Assembly (NCBI RefSeq): GCF_031085375.1
Contig: NZ_JAVCWF010000001.1
Location: forward strand, 1,550,001-1,614,000
Source of the DNA: Lactiplantibacillus brownii
GTDB taxonomy: Bacteria; Bacillota; Bacilli; Lactobacillales; Lactobacillaceae
Length of the DNA: 64,000 nt
Direction of reading: 5' to 3'
The notes beneath the pieces were generated by a model, which worked only from the letters and a program-made list of their open reading frames with translations, was not told the origin of the DNA and searched no databases. A program made the translations under genes and the position numbers. Each line of letters starts with the position of its first letter. Position 1 is the first letter of the stretch. Positions 56,726-64,000 of the stretch are shown here, one piece after another.

Positions 56726-58603
56726 CTAGATGTTCTCAGCTTGTTGTACCCGCTGTGCTTGCCGGTACAACTCAATTAATTCTAAAGTTAGTTGTTGGAC
56801 CAAATCACGATTGCCCAACTGTTTTGCCGCCGTTAATTCGGCTTTTTTACCATTAATTTTTTCGGCCACCGGTTGCTGATTCATGATGACATTCACCAAG
56901 TCAGCGACTTCTTCTTTCGAAGTCTCACCAGCCACATCCATAAACTCTAAACTAGTCACCACCGGCTGTAAGGCCTGATCACCCATAAAATCGGTGAAAT
57001 TCGCTAGTTCAAACTGCGGATGGGTCTTAAAATAAGCTTCCGCAAAGACCAAAATTTGTTGATATTGGTCATGGACAAAGTGAAACCCTGCTATCGCCAT
57101 CACCCGTAACCAGACATCATGATCGTGCAGTAAACGGAACAACAGCAGCCGTTCCGCACGCTCGACTCGACTCACCGGCCCATTTTCTGGCGGTACGCCT
57201 GTAATGGTTGGCGATGGTGGTGTCATATCGATTGGTGGTGGTGGCGTCAGTTGACCGCCACCACTGGGTTGTCGATGAACTGTTTGCTGCCCGGTCACCG
57301 AACGTAATTGTTGACGCAGATCGCCCTTATCCAGGCCAAATTCTTGTACCAATTGATTTAAATAGAGATCTTGCTCAACATTAGAAGTCAACCGACTCAA
57401 CTGGGTCAATACGGCCGCAATATAAGTCAACTGATCCTGAGTATTTTGCAAGTTCAAATCACGGCGCAGATATTGCATCTCAAAAGCGGTCGGCGTTTGT
57501 TTACCATCCTCAAAAACCTGCGTAAACTTTTCCGCCCCAGCAGAACGCAAATACTCATCTGGGTCCATCCCATCAGGCATTTGGACGACCCCTAGTTGTA
57601 AACGGCTATTGCCATTCAACAACTTCAAGGCCCGATCGGTCGCTTTTTGACCCGGCATGTCACTATCATAACAAATATAGAGCTGGTCGGTCACCCGTTC
57701 CAACATGTAAATTTGTTCGTTCGTCAAACTGGTCCCCATTGAGGCGACCCCGTTTTGAATCCCGGCACGATACGCCGCAATGACATCCATAAACCCTTCG
57801 AACAAAACGACCGATTTATGCTGCCGAATTGCCCCACGGGCCAGATCAAAGTTGAAGAGTACCGAACGCTTATTAAATAGTTTCGTTTCCGGACTATTTA
57901 AATATTTTGGCTCATCTGGCGACTTCTTTAAAATCCGTCCTGAGAAAGCAATGACGCGACCACTCGCATCTTTAATTGGAAACAAGACCCGATTCACAAA
58001 TCGATCACGCAATTCTCCGGCTTGATTTTCAATAAATAATCCTGACTGTCGCAACAATTGATAATCAATTTGATGCTCTTGAAAGAAATCCAGTAACAAC
58101 TGTTTGGGCGGTGCAAAACCGATCCCAAACGTCTTGATGGTGTCATCGTCCAAACCACGCTGGTGCAAATACTTTAAGGCTGATTCACCAGCCTCCGTAT
58201 TCAACAACACATGTTGATACAACTTGGCACTATCCGCGTAAAGCTTTAATAGTGCGGCTTGTTCTTTGTTCTGTGGCGTTGCTGGTTGACTCTGAGCCGT
58301 ATAAGTTGCTGCCAACTCAATATGTCCAAAATCAGCAACCTTAGCGACCGCCTCTGGGAAAGATAAATTCTCCAGATCCATGATAAACGAAAAGACATTT
58401 CCGCCACGACCACAACTAAAACAATGAAAAATTTGTTTTTGTTCATTAACGGAAAAAGACGGCGTCCGTTCCTCATGAAACGGACACAACCCAAAGAGGT
58501 TTTTACCCGCCTTTTTCAGTTGGACGTACTGGCCGACAAAGTCTGCGATGTTGACCGCTGAACGAATTTGATCGACCTTTTCTTCTGGAATTAAATTGGC
58601 CAC
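56726..58603 (-). CDS. dnaG: DNA primase
   Basis: Synthesises RNA primers for replication. In 625 residues it has the N-terminal zinc ribbon (Cys40, His43, Cys61, Cys64), the RNA polymerase and Toprim core with [13 protein letters not shown] and [11 protein letters not shown], a Pro-rich spacer (about 444-470), and the C-terminal helicase-binding domain. The start is GTG (58601-58603), since GGGGTGG is just upstream and no ATG fits in frame. It is first in dnaG-rpoD. Confidence 0.97.
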   Translation of the reverse strand: MANLIPEEKVDQIRSAVNIADFVGQYVQLKKAGKNLFGLCPFHEERTPSFSVNEQKQIFHCFSCGRGGNVFSFIMDLENLSFPEAVAKVADFGHIELAATYTAQSQPATPQNKEQAALLKLYADSAKLYQHVLLNTEAGESALKYLHQRGLDDDTIKTFGIGFAPPKQLLLDFFQEHQIDYQLLRQSGLFIENQAGELRDRFVNRVLFPIKDASGRVIAFSGRILKKSPDEPKYLNSPETKLFNKRSVLFNFDLARGAIRQHKSVVLFEGFMDVIAAYRAGIQNGVASMGTSLTNEQIYMLERVTDQLYICYDSDMPGQKATDRALKLLNGNSRLQLGVVQMPDGMDPDEYLRSAGAEKFTQVFEDGKQTPTAFEMQYLRRDLNLQNTQDQLTYIAAVLTQLSRLTSNVEQDLYLNQLVQEFGLDKGDLRQQLRSVTGQQTVHRQPSGGGQLTPPPPIDMTPPSPTITGVPPENGPVSRVERAERLLLFRLLHDHDVWLRVMAIAGFHFVHDQYQQILVFAEAYFKTHPQFELANFTDFMGDQALQPVVTSLEFMDVAGETSKEEVADLVNVIMNQQPVAEKINGKKAELTAAKQLGNRDLVQQLTLELIELYRQAQRVQQAENI

Positions 58604-58660
58604 ATCGCCACCCCATTTCTCACATTAACGACTGACAACTGCCAAAATAACCGCAACATT

Positions 58661-58692
58661 GAAAAGTCGCATCACGACAACGAGATGCGACT
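58661..58692 (-). promoter_or_regulatory. Terminator-like hairpin in the dnaG leader
   Basis: AGTCGCATC (58684-58692 on the minus strand first) and GATGCGACT (58665-58673) form a perfect 9-bp stem with a 10-nt loop, followed by TTTTC. It lies between the promoter and the dnaG start, so it could limit dnaG-rpoD expression. Confidence 0.6.
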
Positions 58693-58719
58693 ATTAATGT
58701 GCGAATTTCTACAAAATAT

Positions 58720-58748
58720 AGTGTACCACAAGTTTGACAGCTGTGCAA
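58720..58748 (-). promoter_or_regulatory. Candidate dnaG-rpoD promoter
   Basis: TTGCAC (about 58743-58748), 17 nt, TACACT (58720-58725) on the minus strand. The -35 is poor, so the call is tentative. Confidence 0.4.
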
Positions 58749-58843
58749 TAATAAGTCTCACTTATTAGACATATTTGTCAAGTTTGTTTGATGATACGCT
58801 CAAAGTACCGGTCTAACACACTTTTGACACATGACCCCAACCT

Positions 58844-58888
58844 AAAAAAGGAATCTGTTTGGCCAGATTAGCCAACAGATTCCTTTTA
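58844..58888 (-). terminator. glyS terminator
   Basis: AAAAGGAATCTGTTGGC and GCC-AACAGATTCCTTTT arms on the minus strand followed by TTTTTT. Confidence 0.9.
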
Positions 58889-58905
58889 TTGTACATCATT
58901 ATACG

Positions 58906-60987
58906 TTATTTAACGATTAATTGGTTCAAGTCACCCATGACATTGACCATGTTGGCAATAATCAGTAATTGCTTCAAATGGTTGTCGCGAACTTTTTCAT
59001 CCTTACTCATGACCATCGTCGCTTCAAAATAAGCGGCAATCAATGGCCGTAAGCCGGCTAACGCCTTAAAGCGGTCATCCATCGGCATCGTTGGTGTGAC
59101 TGTCTTCTGAAGCTTTTCAACGGCTTCATACAATTTTTGTTCCGCATCATTTTCAAATAATGCTGGATCAACGGTCAAATCACTCACATCAATATCTGCC
59201 TTGGCAGTAATCCGTAGTAACCGAGTTAACGCCTCAATGGTGTCCTTAAATTGCGGATCATTTTGATGTGCATTGAGTACATCCGCAGCCCTAAACATTT
59301 CACGAATGTCTTGACGTTGGCCCTTAACGACCGTATCCACGATATCATAACGAATCTTTTGATTGCCAAACCATTGTTTGACCCGATCCGTCAAGAAATC
59401 AGCGACAGGTTGCGTTTGTTGGGCAAAATCCAAGTGATAAGTGGCGTCATTGGCTTTCAATTCAGATTGAATGGCTTCTTCAAACTGACGAATTGGGAAG
59501 TCCCAACCTTGATCACGGACAATCCGGACAATCCCGAAGGCTTGGCGACGTAAGGCAAATGGATCATTGGACCCATTTGGAATTAGGCCAACTGCAAAGA
59601 AACTCGTAATTGAATCAATTTTATCCGCAACCGCCAACACGGCCCCAACTTTAGACTTTGGCAAGGCGCCATCTGCACTAATTGGCATGTAGTGTTCACG
59701 GATGGCTTGACCAACCGCCGGATTTTCACCCTTCAGCACGGCATACTTGTCACCCATGACCCCTTGTAACTCAGGAAATTCACCGACCATCCCTGTCACC
59801 AAATCAAATTTATAGATTTGAGCAGCACGGTGTAATTGGTTCTTTTCAGTTTCACTCAGGCCAAATTGGTTTGCTAAGAAACCACTGATATACATGACCC
59901 GTTGCATTTTTTCATACATCGTCCCAATCTTATCGTGGAAACTAACCTTCTTTAAACGCTCAACATATTCTTGAATGGAGTGTTGTTGGTCTTCATGATA
60001 GAAGAAGGCCGCATCTTCCAAACGCGCTGTGAGTACCTTTTGGTTGCCTAAAACCACATTTTGTAAGTTTTCGGCATTCCCATTTCGAACTGAAACGAAA
60101 TGTGGTAACAAGTTGTCATCCGCATCCGTGACATAGAAGAAACGTTGATGGTCCCGCATTGAGGTAATCAAGACTTCGTCGGGGATTTCCAAGTATTTAG
60201 CTTCAAAATCACCAGCAAATGCTGTCGGGTACTCAACTAAGTTATTGACTTCTTCAAGTAAGTCTTCATTTACTTTGATTTGCCAATCATGATCCTTCGC
60301 AAGTTGGGCAATTTGAGTTCTGATTTCAGCCTTACGTTTTGCGGCGTCAGCCACCACGTAGACTTGGGCCAAATCAGCTTCATAATCCGCAGCTGTCTTG
60401 ATTTCAACATCGTGGCCTAAGAAACGATGACCACGACTCGTCCGACCCGCTTGGACGTCCAAAATTTTAATTGGTACGATCTCATCATCTAACAGTGAAA
60501 CAAGCCACCGAATAGGCCGAATATATTTGAAGCTAAAGGTTGACCATTTCATCATAGTTGGGAAGTTCATCTTCGTGATGACAGATTTAACGCCCGCTAA
60601 TACTTCACTAGCCGGTTTACCAGCAGTGAACGTTTGTACGAAGACATAAGGCGTTCCCTTGATTTCTTTGAACACGATGTCATCCGTAGAGGCGCCTTGG
60701 CCTTTTGAAAAGCCAATCGCTGCCTTGGTCCAGTTACCATCCGCATCCTGAGCGATCTTTTTGGCAGGGCCACGCACTTCTTTTTTAACATCTGCTTGCT
60801 TGTCTGCAAGGCCTTCAACTTGAAGCGTCAACCGGCGTGGTGTTGAAAATGTCTTGATGTTGTCAAAATCCAACCGTTCGTCTTTTAAGAATTTCGCAAA
60901 GCGTTCTTTTAACTGAATCACGCTAGGAGTGACGACATGTGCCGGCATTTCTTCCAAACCGATTTCTAATAAATAAGTTTTAGCCAT
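58906..60987 (-). CDS. glyS: Glycine--tRNA ligase beta subunit
   Basis: Beta subunit of the alpha2beta2 glycyl-tRNA synthetase, which carries tRNA recognition. The 693-residue protein has the LEIGLEEMPAHVVTPS start, MRDHQRFFYV, DPFALRRQAFGI near residue 510 and the C-terminal anticodon-binding helices. Its ATG overlaps the glyQ stop by one base (TAATG). It depends on the T-box upstream of glyQ. Confidence 0.98.
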   Translation of the reverse strand: MAKTYLLEIGLEEMPAHVVTPSVIQLKERFAKFLKDERLDFDNIKTFSTPRRLTLQVEGLADKQADVKKEVRGPAKKIAQDADGNWTKAAIGFSKGQGASTDDIVFKEIKGTPYVFVQTFTAGKPASEVLAGVKSVITKMNFPTMMKWSTFSFKYIRPIRWLVSLLDDEIVPIKILDVQAGRTSRGHRFLGHDVEIKTAADYEADLAQVYVVADAAKRKAEIRTQIAQLAKDHDWQIKVNEDLLEEVNNLVEYPTAFAGDFEAKYLEIPDEVLITSMRDHQRFFYVTDADDNLLPHFVSVRNGNAENLQNVVLGNQKVLTARLEDAAFFYHEDQQHSIQEYVERLKKVSFHDKIGTMYEKMQRVMYISGFLANQFGLSETEKNQLHRAAQIYKFDLVTGMVGEFPELQGVMGDKYAVLKGENPAVGQAIREHYMPISADGALPKSKVGAVLAVADKIDSITSFFAVGLIPNGSNDPFALRRQAFGIVRIVRDQGWDFPIRQFEEAIQSELKANDATYHLDFAQQTQPVADFLTDRVKQWFGNQKIRYDIVDTVVKGQRQDIREMFRAADVLNAHQNDPQFKDTIEALTRLLRITAKADIDVSDLTVDPALFENDAEQKLYEAVEKLQKTVTPTMPMDDRFKALAGLRPLIAAYFEATMVMSKDEKVRDNHLKQLLIIANMVNVMGDLNQLIVK

Positions 60988-61886
60988 TACTTTGTTTCCT
61001 CCTTCGCATGTTTTAACAATGGGAAGCCCCGCTTTTCACGTTGCGCCACAAATTCTTTGGCAATTGACTTCGCCATGTTCCGAATCCGATCAAGATAGCC
61101 AGCCCGTTCAGTGACTGAAACCATCCCCCGGGCATCCATCAAATTAAAGGTATGACTACATTTCAAACAATAGTCGTACGCTGGGTGTACTAAACCATTT
61201 TTGATCTGCTTTTTAGCTTCTTTTTCGTATTCATCGAATAGCATTAACAACAAGGCTTCGTTGCTTTCTTCAAAGGCATACTTAGAATTTTCATATTCTG
61301 GTTCCAAGAAGATGTCGCCATACTTCACGCCATCGCCCCATTCCAAGTCAAAGACCGAATTGACGTCTTGGATATAAGAAGAAAGGCGTTCTAGACCATA
61401 AGTAATTTCTGAAGTCACTGGATCAACTTCTAAGCCACCAACTTGTTGGAAATAAGTGAATTGGCTAATTTCCATCCCATCAAGCCAAACTTCCCAACCA
61501 ACACCGGCACAGCCCATGGAGGGGTTCTCCCAGTTGTCTTCAACGAAGCGAATATCATGTTCTAATGGATCTAGACCTAATTTTTGGAGACTTTGTAAAT
61601 AAAGCTCTTGAATATTTTCTGGTGAGGGTTTCATCACAACTTGGAATTGATGATGTTGATAAAGCCGGTTAGGGTTTTCACCATAACGACCATCCGCTGG
61701 CCGCCGTGATGGTTCAACATACGCTGCGTTCCATGGTTCTGGACCGATTGCTCGTAAGAACGTATACGGGCTCATCGTTCCGGCCCCTTTTTCCGTATCA
61801 TAAGCCTGCATTAACATGCAGCCTTGATCTGACCAAAATTCTTGCAAGGTCAAAATAATCTCTTGCACTGATAACTTTTTGCTCAT
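60987..61886 (-). CDS. glyQ: Glycine--tRNA ligase alpha subunit
   Basis: Catalytic alpha subunit that activates glycine. From the ATG at 61884-61886 it has 299 residues, with [39 protein letters not shown] and [20 protein letters not shown], all class II motifs of the family. GGAGGAAG is upstream; the 14 extra residues from 61928 overlap the T-box terminator. First gene of glyQ-glyS. Confidence 0.98.
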   Translation of the reverse strand: MSKKLSVQEIILTLQEFWSDQGCMLMQAYDTEKGAGTMSPYTFLRAIGPEPWNAAYVEPSRRPADGRYGENPNRLYQHHQFQVVMKPSPENIQELYLQSLQKLGLDPLEHDIRFVEDNWENPSMGCAGVGWEVWLDGMEISQFTYFQQVGGLEVDPVTSEITYGLERLSSYIQDVNSVFDLEWGDGVKYGDIFLEPEYENSKYAFEESNEALLLMLFDEYEKEAKKQIKNGLVHPAYDYCLKCSHTFNLMDARGMVSVTERAGYLDRIRNMAKSIAKEFVAQREKRGFPLLKHAKEETK

Positions 61887-62139
61887 TTTCTTCCTCCCAA
61901 AATTAGTGACTGAATGGTTTGACGCCACAAAAAAAGTCCCCTGTCGTTCACTAAAAACGACATAGGGACGATTAAAATCGCGGTTCCACCCTACTTCTGG
62001 GTCTCCCCAGCAGCTTGATTAATTTCTGAAAGCTCCGAAAGCGCCAATTATCAAAACTTTTAACCACTTCTCACCACCGTGGTCTCACTATGAAAAGAGC
62101 TTGATAACTTTCTCTCATCAACACTTAACTATTCAGTTC
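61887..62139 (-). promoter_or_regulatory. T-box leader of glyQ-glyS
   Basis: On the minus strand the canonical T-box AGGGTGGAACCGCG is at 61979-61992, preceded by a CTGGG-GAGA-CCCAG hairpin (stem III). A stem I is formed by AGTTATCAA and TTGATAAT. A GGC triplet (glycine codon) at 62043-62045 lies in an unpaired bulge on the 3' side of that stem and is the likely specifier. A terminator follows at 61928-61970. Uncharged tRNA-Gly should favour readthrough. Confidence 0.93.
61928..61970 (-). terminator. T-box terminator hairpin
   Basis: CGTCCCTATGTCGTT and GAACGACAGGGGAC arms followed on the minus strand by TTTTTTT, overlapping the antiterminator region. Confidence 0.9.
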
Positions 62140-62145
62140 TTCATC

Positions 62146-62174
62146 ATCATAGTCGACTCGCTGGCGTTTGTCAA
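62146..62174 (-). promoter_or_regulatory. glyQ-glyS promoter
   Basis: TTGACA (62169-62174), 17 nt, TATGAT (62146-62151) on the minus strand. The -35 overlaps the recO stop, and this leaves a leader of about 250 nt. Confidence 0.85.
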
Positions 62175-62959
62175 TTATCGTTTGAACGGGGTTTCAAGGG
62201 TTGATACCAGCTACCCATCTGATCAATAAACTTTTTTGATTTGAGATGTAACCCCACTGAATTATCATAAATTTCATCGAGTACCCGGCGCAATTGGGCT
62301 GCGGTACTAGGCTTTACCTTGATTGAATTAACTTTTGCTAAATCCAGCACGGAAAACCGCCGCAAGTAAAAAATGGTGGCTTGGCTCGCGTGCAGTCGAT
62401 GGGGATCTAAATGCCAATGTTGTTGACATAATAAGCCACCATAACTTTCCGAATAATCTAAAGGCAAGTCTTGACGACCACAAACCGTACACCAGCGCAA
62501 TTCTGGCGCAACCCCAAACGCCCCCAGCAATTGGATTTCAATCACATTAGCAACGAGTGGCGGTGCCACCTCACGATCAATCAGTTGTAAGGCACTCACG
62601 ATTTGCTGATACCAACGCCCGACCGGCTGATTGTCTGGATAGGCCACATCAATTAAATTCATAATGTAGGTGGCATAAGCATTTAGACTAATGTCTTGGC
62701 TAATTTGTTCAAAATATTGAACCGTTTTTACACTGTTAATGTAGGAAAGGCCTTGATCTTTTAAATCGCCCACATACTCGCCCATTGTAAATGGTAAGAG
62801 TTCTGCGGCCATTTTAAAACCACGCCGACGCGCCCCACGAATAAAGAACATCTTTTTCCCATATTCAGCGGTCAAAAACTTGATCAGCATGTCCCGTTCA
62901 CGATAGTCACGCCGATAAAGCAAGATGCCGTTGAAATTGGTGACCATCTGTTGGGCCAT
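62171..62959 (-). CDS. recO: DNA repair protein RecO
   Basis: RecO helps RecA load onto gapped DNA. The 262-residue protein has the N-terminal OB fold (GILLYRRDYRERDMLIKFLT), a helical body and a zinc finger. The finger ligands appear to be Cys157, Cys160, Cys178 and His181 (WCTVCG and LCQQH), so the usual fourth Cys position reads His. The gene follows era by 17 nt. Confidence 0.96.
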   Translation of the reverse strand: MAQQMVTNFNGILLYRRDYRERDMLIKFLTAEYGKKMFFIRGARRRGFKMAAELLPFTMGEYVGDLKDQGLSYINSVKTVQYFEQISQDISLNAYATYIMNLIDVAYPDNQPVGRWYQQIVSALQLIDREVAPPLVANVIEIQLLGAFGVAPELRWCTVCGRQDLPLDYSESYGGLLCQQHWHLDPHRLHASQATIFYLRRFSVLDLAKVNSIKVKPSTAAQLRRVLDEIYDNSVGLHLKSKKFIDQMGSWYQPLKPRSNDN

Positions 62960-62976
62960 ACACTCACCTAACGATT

Positions 62977-63882
62977 CTAATAATCATCTTGCCGGTAACC
63001 GTAGCTAGCCAACAAGTTTTCTCGATCTTTCCAATTTTCTTGAACTTTGACCCAGAGTTCCAAATAAACTTTATCGCCTAATAAACGTTCAATATCCCGT
63101 CGTGCCAGCGAGCCAATCTTTTTCAACATGCTCCCGCCTTTACCAATGATGATCCCTTTTTGTGAAGACCGTTCAATGATGATCGTCGCTTGGATATGAA
63201 TCTTTTCTTCATCTTGGCGTTTGATCGAATCAATCACGACCGCCGTTGAATGTGGCACTTCTTGCCGTGTCAATTCAAGCACTTTTTCACGAATCAATTC
63301 GGAGATAATGAACCGCTCTGGATGATCAGTAATCTGGTCTGAAGGATAGTATTGCGGTCCGACCGGCAACTTGCCCTTCAAAGTCTCTACCAATTCTTCG
63401 ACATTGTTCCCTTCCAAGGCAGAGATTGGGTAGACTTCTTCCCATTTAAGGGCGTCTTGGTACTGATCCATAATCTCTAACAAGTGGTCAGGATGAATTT
63501 GATCGATCTTATTAATGACCAAATAAATCGGCTTTTTAACCGCCTTTAAACGTTCAATAATAAAGTTGTCCCCGGCGCCCCGGCGTTCATCAGCGTTGAT
63601 CATAAACAACACGGCATCTACTTCACCAAGTGTCGACAAGGCTGATTTGACCATAAAATCGCCTAACCGACTGTGTGGCTTATGAATCCCAGGAGTGTCA
63701 ATAAAGACCATCTGAGTATCCTTAGTCGTGTAAATTCCTTGAATCCGGTTTCGCGTCGTCTGAGCTTTATCCGACATGATTGCCACTTTTTGACCAACAA
63801 TTCGGTTTAATAAAGTGGACTTACCCACGTTGGGTCGACCAATAATGGCCACAAAGCCAGAACGAAAATCTTGATTATCCAT
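62977..63882 (-). CDS. era: GTPase Era
   Basis: Era binds the 3' end of 16S rRNA and monitors 30S maturation. In 301 residues it has G1 GRPNVGKS (15-22), [12 protein letters not shown] and the C-terminal KH domain with [16 protein letters not shown] strong AAAGGGAATAA site precedes the ATG. It follows dgkA by 19 nt and is followed by recO, the conserved Firmicute order. Confidence 0.98.
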   Translation of the reverse strand: MDNQDFRSGFVAIIGRPNVGKSTLLNRIVGQKVAIMSDKAQTTRNRIQGIYTTKDTQMVFIDTPGIHKPHSRLGDFMVKSALSTLGEVDAVLFMINADERRGAGDNFIIERLKAVKKPIYLVINKIDQIHPDHLLEIMDQYQDALKWEEVYPISALEGNNVEELVETLKGKLPVGPQYYPSDQITDHPERFIISELIREKVLELTRQEVPHSTAVVIDSIKRQDEEKIHIQATIIIERSSQKGIIIGKGGSMLKKIGSLARRDIERLLGDKVYLELWVKVQENWKDRENLLASYGYRQDDY

Positions 63883-63901
63883 AATATAGTTATTCCCTTT
63901 C

Positions 63902-64000
63902 TTACCGCCAAGTTAAGTATAACTGCCAGAATTTCGGTAAAAACAAAATCAAGCCGACTAAAACTGCAAAGGCAGCCGCAAAAACGACGGCACCAGCAGC
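63902..64000 (-). CDS. dgkA: Undecaprenol/diacylglycerol kinase (3' end, enters from the right edge)
   Basis: Only the last 32 codons and the TAA (63902-63904) are present. They encode [20 protein letters not shown], then [12 protein letters not shown]: the end of the last membrane helix and tail of the DgkA family, where AAGAV is the conserved helix motif. Place directly before era is the typical position. The rest of the gene, and probably ybeY, lie beyond the window. Confidence 0.85.
   Translation of the reverse strand, partial: AAGAVVFAAAFAVLVGLILFLPKFWQLYLTWR

Larger units (their letters stand above)
58604..58905. other. Intergenic region with dnaG leader and glyS terminator
   Basis: From left to right: the dnaG leader with a terminator-like hairpin (58661-58692), the likely promoter (58720-58748), a 7-bp inverted repeat (58750-58766), a TTGACA at 58776-58781 without a clear -10, and the glyS terminator (58844-58888). 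No gene is visible. Confidence 0.6.

Noticed and set aside
1..64000. tRNA, rRNA, tmRNA, RNase P or 6S RNA genes
   Set aside because: The gaps between genes were read and hold no cloverleaf-like sequence or recognisable core of these RNAs.

Overview
The window is chromosomal DNA of a low-to-moderate GC Firmicute. Gene content and protein details point to the Lactobacillaceae and most closely to a Lactiplantibacillus plantarum-like organism: a ThyA of 316 residues with the Lactobacillus insertion, a pyruvate kinase with a C-terminal PEP-utiliser domain, an S1 protein with an Asn/Arg-rich tail, ECF-type RibU under an FMN riboswitch, and a glyQS T-box. The species call rests on recognition of families, not on a search. 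Almost all genes lie on the minus strand. Only plsY, a PucR-like regulator, a small membrane protein and an XRE-type regulator are on the plus strand.

Layout by plus coordinate. (1) 1-11.5 kb: the 5' part of parE, divergent plsY, an aldose epimerase, then hslU-hslV-xerC, trmFO, topA, dprA, rnhB and rbgA, an order also known from Bacillus. (2) 12.3-12.6 kb: a scar holding the 3' end of a phage-type integrase beside an attachment-site-like inverted repeat. (3) 12.8-25.7 kb: ctpA, yozE-like, ypmS-like and SGNH hydrolase genes, degV, dfr-thyA, an ABC-F ATPase, an orphan 150-residue protein, cca-dapB, a HAD phosphatase and a TPR protein. (4) 25.8-33.1 kb: HU, der, S1, cmk, a LysM protein, recQ and a YpbB-like protein. 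(5) 33.4-35.9 kb: an accessory redox module (atypical SDR, nitroreductase, divergent PucR-like regulator). (6) 36-41.7 kb: ribU, rluB, scpB, scpA, ribT, xerD, cvfB and a UPF0756 membrane protein. (7) 41.8-48.4 kb: pyk, pfkA, dnaE and a DUF2929-like small membrane protein. (8) 48.5-55.4 kb: clpB, then pepT-nif3-trmK, and a divergent XRE regulator. (9) 55.6-64 kb: rpoD-dnaG, glyS-glyQ, recO, era and the 3' end of dgkA.

Functionally this is mainly core housekeeping: chromosome topology and segregation (ParE, TopA, XerC, XerD, ScpA, ScpB, HU), replication and repair (DnaE, DnaG, RecQ, RecO, DprA, RnhB), ribosome assembly and translation (RbgA, Der, Era, RluB, S1, GlyQS, Cca, TrmFO, TrmK), lower glycolysis (PfkA, Pyk), nucleotide synthesis (Cmk, Dfr, ThyA) and proteostasis (HslUV, ClpB, CtpA).

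The interesting material is mostly regulatory: a near-consensus LexA box between parE and plsY, a CtsR-controlled clpB promoter followed by a terminator-like hairpin in the leader, structured leaders before parE, hbs and dnaG, several perfect palindromes at promoters, and a duplicated ~58-nt terminator element. I saw no CRISPR array, no tRNA or rRNA gene, no intact transposon and no defence system. I do not see a wholly new biological system here; the best candidates for undescribed biology are the clpB leader, the integrase scar and the two orphan regulatory or unknown-function genes.
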